A model generated the notes under the pieces. It made no database searches. It saw only the letters and a list, made by a program, of their open reading frames with translations, and was not told where the DNA came from. A DNA stretch of 64,000 nt from DATBGZ01 sp036557785 (GTDB lineage Bacteria > Actinomycetota > Actinomycetes > Mycobacteriales > Micromonosporaceae), in assembly GCA_036557785.1 (NCBI GenBank), contig DATBGZ010000037.1, positions 62,001-126,000 on the forward strand, written 5' to 3'. Positions 7,081-13,267 of this stretch are shown here, piece after piece. The translations under genes and the position numbers were made by a program. Numbering within the stretch: position 1 is the first letter of the stretch; each line of letters opens with the position of its first letter.

Positions 7081-8609
7081 GCGGGCTCCGCGAATCCCGG
7101 CAGCCACCGTTCGACCACGCTGCGGTACGGCGCGCGCGCCTCGAGCTGGCACAGCACGCCGATGGAGCCGAGCGTGACGCGGTGGATGAGCATGTAGGCG
7201 GGTGGCAGGTTCAGGTGCCGGCCGAGCTGGTGCGCCGGGCTGCGGGGGTTCGCCAACCGTGCCGCCTGAGCGCGCAACCACGCCCGGCTGAACTGGAACT
7301 CCTCGTCCATGAGCGGCTCGAGCATCGGGCTGATGAAGTCCAGCACGGCACGCGCGTCGATCTCGGCTCCGTCGCGGATGAACCCCTCCGCCCGCAGCCC
7401 ATCGACCACCTCGTCGGCCCGGCCCTGGATCGCCAGGCGGGTCAGCCGACCCACCGGCTCGGGATGGCCACCGGGCAGCCGCGCGACGGCGCCGAAGTCC
7501 AGCACCGCGAGCCTGCCGTCGTCGAGGAGTCGGAAGTTGCCCGGATGCGGGTCGGCGTGCAGCAGCCCGGCCCGGGTGGGGGCGGAGAAGTGCAGGCCCG
7601 CCAAGCGTAGCCCGGCGAGGTCACGCTGCGGCGCGGGTCCCGACGCGATCACGGTCGACATCGGCGTGCCGTCGACCCACTCGGTCACGAGCACCTGAGG
7701 AGTCGCCGCGACGACTCGTGGCACCACGATCTCGTCGTCGTCGGTATAGGCCCTCACGAATGCTTTCTGTGCCGCCGCCTCGAGCTCATAGTCCAGTTCC
7801 TCGGTGACCCGGGCCCGGATCTCAGCGAGCAGCGGCTTGATGTCCAGTCCGGGCTGGATCACCCGGAACAGCTGCGCCAGCCGGGAGAGCTGGCCCAGGT
7901 CGGCGATCAGGGCCGGGCCAGCTCCGGGGTACTGGATCTTCACCGCCACCGCGCGCCCGTCCCGCCACACGCCGCGGTGGACCTGCCCGATGCTCGCGGC
8001 GGCGGCCGGGCTCTCCTCAAGCTCCCGGAACCGTTGCCGCCACCGTGGCCCGAGTTGCTCCGCGAGGACCTTGTGTACGGAAGCGGCGGGCAGTGGCGGG
8101 GCCGCCTCCTGCAGCCGGGTGAGGGCGGCCCGGTACGGCCCCGCGACGTCCTCCGGCAGGGCCGCCTCGAAGACGGACAGCGCCTGGCCGAACTTCATGG
8201 CACCGCCCTTGAGCTGACCGAGCACCCGGAACAGATGCTCGGCGGTGCGCTGCTGGACTTCGGCGGAAATGACCTCGCTCGCCATGCCGGTGACCCGCTT
8301 GCCGAGCCCGACCGCCGCCCGTCCGGCGAAGCCGAGGGGAAGTGCCGCGAGCCGGGCCGTCCGGCCGACGGCGTTGCGGGGGATACCCGAGCCCGCCCGC
8401 TCAGGAGGCCGTGGCGCGGTGGCTGCTGGCTCAGGAGGCCGTGACGCAGTGGTCGGTGGTTCAGGAGGGGTTGGTGGTTCGGGGGAGTGTGGCGCTGAGC
8501 CGTTTGGGTGTCCCTGCCGTGGTTGCGAGCCCGCCGGCTCGGGCGCCCGTTGCTGCGTCACGCGACCAATTGAAACACCCGGGTTGGCGCGCCGGGGCTC
8601 GCTAGGCAA
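7068..8609 (-). CDS. ABC1/AarF/UbiB-type atypical kinase
   Basis: 513 aa. After a Pro/Glu/Ala-rich tail of about 90 residues comes the UbiB fold: the KxGQ helix (LKGGAMKFGQALS), the Ala-rich loop AAASIGQVH, AVKIQYPG with the ATP lysine, the HADPHPGNF catalytic loop and DFGA. UbiB proteins bind ATP and act as ATPases or small-molecule kinases linked to isoprenoid lipid metabolism. The mycobacterial neighbour of whiB7 (Rv3197) is of this type and has been tied to macrolide tolerance. The start overlaps the stop of the E1-like gene by 8 nt, so the two are coupled. The start is uncertain because a GTG 15 codons downstream is also usable. Confidence 0.88.
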   Translation of the reverse strand: MPSEPRRANPGVSIGRVTQQRAPEPAGSQPRQGHPNGSAPHSPEPPTPPEPPTTASRPPEPAATAPRPPERAGSGIPRNAVGRTARLAALPLGFAGRAAVGLGKRVTGMASEVISAEVQQRTAEHLFRVLGQLKGGAMKFGQALSVFEAALPEDVAGPYRAALTRLQEAAPPLPAASVHKVLAEQLGPRWRQRFRELEESPAAAASIGQVHRGVWRDGRAVAVKIQYPGAGPALIADLGQLSRLAQLFRVIQPGLDIKPLLAEIRARVTEELDYELEAAAQKAFVRAYTDDDEIVVPRVVAATPQVLVTEWVDGTPMSTVIASGPAPQRDLAGLRLAGLHFSAPTRAGLLHADPHPGNFRLLDDGRLAVLDFGAVARLPGGHPEPVGRLTRLAIQGRADEVVDGLRAEGFIRDGAEIDARAVLDFISPMLEPLMDEEFQFSRAWLRAQAARLANPRSPAHQLGRHLNLPPAYMLIHRVTLGSIGVLCQLEARAPYRSVVERWLPGFAEPAPVG

Positions 8610-9657
8610 GCCGTCGCCGCGCCCGGCGACGGCAACCGCATGAGGGGTGTTGACCCCACTGCCGCCGGGTGCTACGCCCCGGCTCGGCTATCTCGACCGT
8701 GGCGCCCAGTGTGGCGGGAAGGCCACCGTCGATGTGGGTCAGCACGTCGTGCGCGGCGAAGGCGGCCGCGGCGAGGGCGGTCGTCGCGGCGAGCGGCTCG
8801 GCGACCTCGGGCGAGGTCTGCAGTTGCGCCGCGACGGCCTGCCAGTCGGGGTCCAGATCGGCGCGGTGCAGGTCCAAGCAGTTCAGGCACGGGGACTCGC
8901 CCGGCCGCACGAGCGGGCCGACGACCACGGTCCCGTCCCGCACGGACACGGCGAGGTGGGCCAGCCGCCGGGAGCCGTAGGAGAAGGCGGTGAGGTTGGC
9001 GGGGGCGCTGAACCCGACCAGAACCACGAAACTGGCGCTACCGCGCCGGACCTGCGTCACGTCCAGTTCCGGGGCGACCCGGCGCAGGGCGTCGGCGGCG
9101 GCGACCCCGCGAGGCCGGTGGGCGTCGCCGGGCAGGAGGCCTGCCGGGGTGGCGTCGGAGAGCCGGGCGACGCCACTGCAGTCGGTATGCACGCCCGCGA
9201 CGCCGGATGCGGCGAGAATCGAGGCGATCGGCACGGCCAGGCGACTGGCGCCCGTGACGAGCACCTGGGCCTGCAGGCGCCGACGCATGACCGCGTTCGG
9301 GCGCGGGTCACGCAGAGCAAGGGCACTGGTCTCGGTCGCGAGCCGGCGCCGGGTCGCCTCGGTGGCGCGGGCGATCTGCAGCGCGTGGACATCCACGACG
9401 TAGCCGGCCGACGTGAGCGCCGCGAGCAGGGCTGAGGCCTCGCCAGGCGGGATCCCGGCGTGGCGGGCGGCCCGCACCAACGCGCGCTCGGTGTGGGTGC
9501 CGTCGAGCAGATCCAGCAGCCGGGCCTGGAGCGGGTCGGCAAGCTCGAGGACCACGGCGCGACCGGGATCCGTGCCGACCTGCAGCCTCCGGTGATCGCG
9601 CCAGAGGCGCCGGACCGTGGGGAGCAGAATCGGACGGCGGACGGGCTGACGAGCCAT
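8602..9657 (-). CDS. E1/ThiF-like Rossmann protein of unknown role
   Basis: 351 aa with SD GGAGG 8 nt before ATG. The N-terminal 130 residues look like a winged-helix or leader-binding module (LLDLLDGTHTERALVRAA). The rest has the E1-like Rossmann core LVTGASRLAVPIASILAASGV and a CLNC pair near residue 271 with CGC at the end, suggesting one structural zinc. It lacks the usual GxGGLG nucleotide loop and catalytic cysteine of active E1 enzymes. The nearest known types are ThiF/MoeB-like and TOMM cyclodehydratase-associated proteins; mycobacterial Rv3196 occupies the same position. It is transcribed first, followed by the coupled ABC1 kinase. Confidence 0.7.
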   Translation of the reverse strand: MARQPVRRPILLPTVRRLWRDHRRLQVGTDPGRAVVLELADPLQARLLDLLDGTHTERALVRAARHAGIPPGEASALLAALTSAGYVVDVHALQIARATEATRRRLATETSALALRDPRPNAVMRRRLQAQVLVTGASRLAVPIASILAASGVAGVHTDCSGVARLSDATPAGLLPGDAHRPRGVAAADALRRVAPELDVTQVRRGSASFVVLVGFSAPANLTAFSYGSRRLAHLAVSVRDGTVVVGPLVRPGESPCLNCLDLHRADLDPDWQAVAAQLQTSPEVAEPLAATTALAAAAFAAHDVLTHIDGGLPATLGATVEIAEPGRSTRRQWGQHPSCGCRRRARRRLA

Positions 9658-9728
9658 CGCTCAGCCTCCGCCCACGCTCAACCCACCCATGGGCGCCCAT
9701 GATGTCACCCGATTGGGCCTATCGCCGG

Positions 9729-9790
9729 CTATCCACAGCCCGGCGAATGACGGGGAGGTTTGTCCACAACGACACGCCGCCCTGTCCACA
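9729..9790 (+). promoter_or_regulatory. cluster of three DnaA-box-like sequences
   Basis: CTATCCACA (9729-9737), TTGTCCACA (9760-9768) and CTGTCCACA (9782-9790) occur in the same orientation within 62 bp of noncoding DNA. TTGTCCACA is a preferred actinobacterial DnaA box and the others differ at one or two positions. No dnaA, dnaN or AT-rich unwinding region is nearby, so a regulatory or titration site is more likely than an origin. Confidence 0.5.
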
Positions 9791-9862
9791 GAGGACCGAC
9801 ACAGCGGGCATCTGCCGGCGTGCGGTGTGGGCAGGGCGGCCCGCCGTCTGTGGCGGCCGGCG

Positions 9863-10039
9863 TCAGGTGGTGGTGGTGGCCTTGCCGAGGATGCGGTTCA
9901 TCGTCGTCCCGCAGACCGGGCACTTGCCCTTGGCGACGTTCATGCCGGTCTTGCTGACCTCGACTGTGCCCTCGAAGTCTCGCTTCGCCTTGCACTTGAC
10001 GCAGTAGCCGTTGTACGTGGTCTTGGCCTTTGTGGCCAC
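9863..10039 (-). CDS. DUF5679 zinc-ribbon protein (58 aa)
   Basis: GTG at 10039 with a very strong SD (GGAGGAGG) 5 nt upstream. The 58-aa product has YNGYCVKC (C13, C16) and KCPVCG (C40, C43), forming a zinc ribbon, and ends NRILGKATTTT. This fits the DUF5679 family common in Actinobacteria. The function is unknown; a nucleic-acid or ribosome-associated role is only a guess. The strong SD suggests high expression. A 14-bp palindrome lies about 50 nt upstream of the start. Confidence 0.85.
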   Translation of the reverse strand: MATKAKTTYNGYCVKCKAKRDFEGTVEVSKTGMNVAKGKCPVCGTTMNRILGKATTTT

Positions 10040-10089
10040 GGTGACCTCCTCCGTGGATCTTCTACCTTCAGGCGAGTGTGCCGGTTCGA

Positions 10090-10103
10090 AGGGTAATTAC
10101 CCT
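10090..10103. promoter_or_regulatory. 14-bp perfect palindrome, candidate operator
   Basis: AGGGTAATTACCCT is a perfect palindrome in the intergenic region between the divergent DUF5679 and YgjP-type genes. It stands out in this GC-rich DNA and is about 50 nt upstream of the DUF5679 start. Confidence 0.5.
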
Positions 10104-10227
10104 CCTGACACGCCGGCAGTCACGCGGGACGTGGGCCAGAAACAATTTTCTTCGTAAACCACCATAAACCACCACACACACGGAGCGCCCAGCGGGCTGG
10201 GTCCTTGGGAAGTTGCCGGGCGGCCGC

Positions 10228-10240
10228 TAATTTCCCGTGC
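10228..10240 (+). promoter_or_regulatory. -10 element of a leaderless promoter (YgjP-type gene)
   Basis: TAATTT (10228-10233) lies 7 nt before GTG 10241, placing transcription start at or next to the start codon. An AT-rich patch at 10136-10180 lies further upstream. Confidence 0.5.
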
Positions 10241-10813
10241 GTGGGTGTCTTCCCCCTGGTTCCGAACAACCGCAACGGTCTTACCGCGAGCGTGCGCAAG
10301 CCGGCCGTCGAGGTCCGGCGCAGTTCCCGCCGCCGGCGTACGGTCTCGGCCTACCGCGACGGCGAGCGGGTTGTGGTGTTGATCCCAGCCCAGTTCAGCG
10401 GTGCCGAGGAGCGCGAGTGGGTGGACCGCATGGTGGCCCGGCTCACCGCCCGGGAACGCCGCGAGCACACCGACGACACCCTGCACGAGCGGGCCGTACG
10501 GCTCGCGGAGCGCTACCTCGGTGAGCACCCCCAGGCCGCGCGCCCGTCGAGCGTGAAGTGGGTCCGCAACCAGAACGGCCGGTGGGGTTCGTGCACCCCG
10601 GCGGATGGCAGCATCCGGATCTCCGAGCGGATCCAGACGTTGCCTGACTGGGTCGTGGACTACGTGATCCTGCACGAGCTCGCCCATCTGATCGTGGCGA
10701 ACCACAACGCGCAGTTCTGGACGCTCGTGGCGCGCTATCCGAGGGCGGAGCGGGCCCGGGGCTATCTGGAGGGCATCTCGGCAGCGAACGGTCTCGCGAT
10801 CTCCGACGAGTAG
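10241..10813 (+). CDS. YgjP-type (DUF45) metal-dependent hydrolase
   Basis: 190 aa from GTG 10241, chosen because a -10 hexamer lies 7 nt upstream; the frame is open back to 10205. The zinc motif HELAHL is followed by a third ligand in NHNAQFW, and RWGSCTPADGSIRIS is the family's conserved strand. YgjP/DUF45 proteins are zincin-fold and related to SprT and WLM proteases. The substrate is unknown; a link to DNA-protein or SUMO/ubiquitin-like systems is known only for eukaryotic relatives. It converges on the DUF2342 gene with a 4-nt gap. Confidence 0.85.
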   Translation: MGVFPLVPNNRNGLTASVRKPAVEVRRSSRRRRTVSAYRDGERVVVLIPAQFSGAEEREWVDRMVARLTARERREHTDDTLHERAVRLAERYLGEHPQAARPSSVKWVRNQNGRWGSCTPADGSIRISERIQTLPDWVVDYVILHELAHLIVANHNAQFWTLVARYPRAERARGYLEGISAANGLAISDE

Positions 10814-10817
10814 CGGC

Positions 10818-12029
10818 CTACGCCTCGGGCGGGAAGTCCGGGAACGTGTCCTCGGTCGGACGCGCGAAGGACTCCGGGTCGGCGAAGTCGTCGTCGGTGG
10901 GCAGCAGGTCCGGGTGACCCCAGAGCGCGTCGCGGCCGGCGACCCCGCGATGACGCTCCAGCGCCTCCCACAGCGCCGTGGCCTCGCGCAGGCGTCGGGG
11001 GCGCATCTCCAGCCCCACGAGCGCGGAGAAGGTCTGCTCGGCCGGCCCGCCCTCGGCCCTGCGCCGGCGGAACGCCTCGGCCAGCCGGAGCGTGTCGGGC
11101 AGCCGGTCGCCGGCGGCCCGCGCCACGACCTGGCTCACCCACCCCTCGACCAGGGCCAGGATCGTCTCGAGCCGGGCCAGCGCCGCCTTCTGCTGGGGCG
11201 AGTCGTCGGGGGTGAAGATGCCTTCGAACGCGATCTCGCGCATCGACTCGGGATCGGTGGGGTCGACGCGACTCATCGCCTCCTCGACGGCCTCCCGGTC
11301 GACGCTGATGCCCCTGGCGTACGCCTCGACCGCGCCCAGGACGTGACCGCGCAGCCACGCGACGTGGCCGAAGAGCCGCTGGTGCGCCGCCTCACGCAGC
11401 GCCACGTAGAGGCGCAGTTGGTCCTCGGCGATCTCCAGCCCCTCGCCGTACGCCGCGATGTTCGTGGGGATGAGCGCGGCCGTGCCGGCCGGACCGAGCG
11501 GCAGGCCGATGTCGCCCGCGGAGAGCACCTCGGCGGCGAGCGAGCCGAGGGCGCTGCCGAGCTGGCCGCCGAACATCGCGCCGCCGACCGAGGTCAGCAT
11601 GTTCGCCATCGGACCGAGTTGGGCACGCAGTTGCTCGGGGACGAGCTCGCTCACCGCGGCCGTCATCTGGGCGGCGACCGGGTCACAGAGCTTGCGCCAC
11701 ACGTCCAGGGTGTTGGTCAGCCAGTCGGCCCGCCGCCACGCCACAACGGTGTGGATGCCCGACGGCAGGGACGAGCAGTCCTCCAGCCACAGGTCGGCCA
11801 GGCGCAGGGCCTCTTCGACCGCCGCGCGCTGCGGCGTGGCGACCGCGGGGTCGGTGCTCAGTTGCGACTGCGCCACCTGACGGGCGAGATCCCAGTTGAC
11901 CGGACCTCCGCCGGGGTTGACGAGCATCTGCTGCAACTGGGACAGGAACGCCTGCAGTTGCGCCGGGTCGTTCGGGTCGGGGCCGCCCGGACCACCGGGA
12001 AGCGCGAATCCGAACGGGGGAGTGCTCAT
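10818..12029 (-). CDS. zincin-like DUF2342 protein (putative metalloprotease)
   Basis: 403 aa. The Gly/Pro-rich N-terminus is followed by the all-helical DUF2342 (Zincin_2) core. The degenerate zinc motif EAAHQRLF is at residues 213-220; the family has an E-x2-H variant rather than HEXXH. An SAGDIG/GPAG glycine-rich segment precedes it. It corresponds in place and type to mycobacterial Rv3195. A -10 hexamer sits 8 nt before ATG 12029, so it is probably leaderless and divergent from the PDZ-Lon gene. Function is uncharacterised and active protease status is an inference. Confidence 0.88.
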   Translation of the reverse strand: MSTPPFGFALPGGPGGPDPNDPAQLQAFLSQLQQMLVNPGGGPVNWDLARQVAQSQLSTDPAVATPQRAAVEEALRLADLWLEDCSSLPSGIHTVVAWRRADWLTNTLDVWRKLCDPVAAQMTAAVSELVPEQLRAQLGPMANMLTSVGGAMFGGQLGSALGSLAAEVLSAGDIGLPLGPAGTAALIPTNIAAYGEGLEIAEDQLRLYVALREAAHQRLFGHVAWLRGHVLGAVEAYARGISVDREAVEEAMSRVDPTDPESMREIAFEGIFTPDDSPQQKAALARLETILALVEGWVSQVVARAAGDRLPDTLRLAEAFRRRRAEGGPAEQTFSALVGLEMRPRRLREATALWEALERHRGVAGRDALWGHPDLLPTDDDFADPESFARPTEDTFPDFPPEA

Positions 12030-12043
12030 ATCCAGAAACGGTA
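12030..12043 (-). promoter_or_regulatory. -10 element of a leaderless promoter (DUF2342 gene)
   Basis: On the minus strand TACCGT (12043-12038) is 8 nt from ATG 12029. It faces the divergent leaderless promoter of the PDZ-Lon gene about 45 bp away. Confidence 0.5.
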
Positions 12044-12086
12044 CCGCCCGATGCTGAGCCCGCGCTGTCGGTGCGGCTGGTAGCGA

Positions 12087-12100
12087 TACGCTCGCGACAC
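12087..12100 (+). promoter_or_regulatory. -10 element of a leaderless promoter (PDZ-Lon gene)
   Basis: TACGCT (12087-12092) is 8 nt upstream of the in-frame GTG 12101. Confidence 0.45.
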
Positions 12101-13180
12101 GTGCCTACGGTGGGCGCCGTGGTCGAGACGGACGGGACGGGCATGAAGCAGCGAGGGTTCACGGTGTTGGTGGGCGCCATCGTGGTGCTCCTGCTCAGTG
12201 CCCTGGTGGCGCAGGCCCCGGTCCCCTACGTCTCGCTCGAGCCCGGCCCAACCTTCGACACGCTCGGGGTCGACGACCAGGACAAGCAGATCATCGTCAT
12301 CGATGGCACGCCCACCAGCGACTCGGCCGGGCAGTTGCGGTTCCTCACCGTCGGCGTCGTGCCTCGGCTCACCCTCCTGGAAGCGGTCGAGGGCTGGCTC
12401 AACGGTGACGACGCCGTGGTGCCGCGCGAGCTCATCTACCCGCCGGACCAGAGCCAGGAGCAGGTCGAGCAGCAGAACGCCGAGGACTTCGCGAACTCGC
12501 TCTCGTCGGCCCAGGTCGCGGCGCTCAGGCATCTGGGGTACCCGCCGGTGATCGCGATCAAGGAGGTCAGCTCCGACTCTCCGAACGCGCCGCTGCTCAA
12601 GGCCGGCGATGTGTTCCGGTCCGTGGACGACAAGCCGATCGTGACGGAACAGGACCTGCTCGACGCGATCCGCGGCAAGCCCGCCGGCAGCACGCTGACT
12701 CTCGCGATCACCCGCGACGGGTCACCGATGACCGTGCAGGTCACGACCGTGGCCGGCGACGACGGGGTGCCGCGGGTGGGGTTCGTTCCCGAGGAGCACT
12801 CGTCCGCGCCCTTCACGATCACGATTCCGATCGAGGGAATCGGCGGACCGTCGGCGGGCCTGATGATGGCTCTCGGCATCATCGACAAGCTTGAGCCGGC
12901 CGACCTGACCGGGGGCCGCATCATCGCGGGCACCGGCACGATCGACGACAGCGGCGCGGTCGGCCCGATCGGCGGAGTACCCCAGAAGATCCTCGGGGCG
13001 AAGGCGGCGGGCGCGACGGTCTTCCTCACGCCGAAGGACAACTGTGCCGAGGCGGTGGCCAACTCACGCCCGGGCCTGCTGCTGGTCCAGGTGGACTCCT
13101 TGGACACCGCGCTGGCGGCCCTGGACACGTTGCGCAAGGGCAACACGCCCACCTTGTGCCCCGGGGCCCCCACCTCCTGA
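12101..13180 (+). CDS. YlbL-type membrane-anchored PDZ-Lon (S16) protease
   Basis: 359 aa from GTG 12101; ATG 12143 is the alternative and matches the usual family N-terminus. A single membrane anchor (GFTVLVGAIVVLLLSALVAQ) is followed by the YVSLEPGPTFDTLG signature. A PDZ domain (LLKAGDVFRSVDDKPI) and a C-terminal Lon-like proteolytic domain come next, with the catalytic Ser in GGPSAG (about S251) and the Lys in GGVPQK (about K296). These proteins face outward and process membrane or secreted substrates. It corresponds to mycobacterial Rv3194c and is followed by the UPF0182 gene in the same order. Confidence 0.92.
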   Translation: MPTVGAVVETDGTGMKQRGFTVLVGAIVVLLLSALVAQAPVPYVSLEPGPTFDTLGVDDQDKQIIVIDGTPTSDSAGQLRFLTVGVVPRLTLLEAVEGWLNGDDAVVPRELIYPPDQSQEQVEQQNAEDFANSLSSAQVAALRHLGYPPVIAIKEVSSDSPNAPLLKAGDVFRSVDDKPIVTEQDLLDAIRGKPAGSTLTLAITRDGSPMTVQVTTVAGDDGVPRVGFVPEEHSSAPFTITIPIEGIGGPSAGLMMALGIIDKLEPADLTGGRIIAGTGTIDDSGAVGPIGGVPQKILGAKAAGATVFLTPKDNCAEAVANSRPGLLLVQVDSLDTALAALDTLRKGNTPTLCPGAPTS

Positions 13181-13255
13181 GGATTCGCTCCGACAAGCTG
13201 CGCGAATGCGGAGCGACCGGGGCGACCGGGTGGGAAACTCTCAGGTTCGTACGAC

Positions 13256-13267
13256 TAGTGTGTCCGC
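13256..13267 (+). promoter_or_regulatory. -10 element of a leaderless promoter (UPF0182 gene)
   Basis: TAGTGT (13256-13261) is 6 nt upstream of GTG 13268. Confidence 0.5.

Noticed and set aside
9658..9862. Chromosomal origin (oriC)
   Set aside because: No dnaA, dnaN, rpmH or AT-rich unwinding element nearby; only three box-like motifs.
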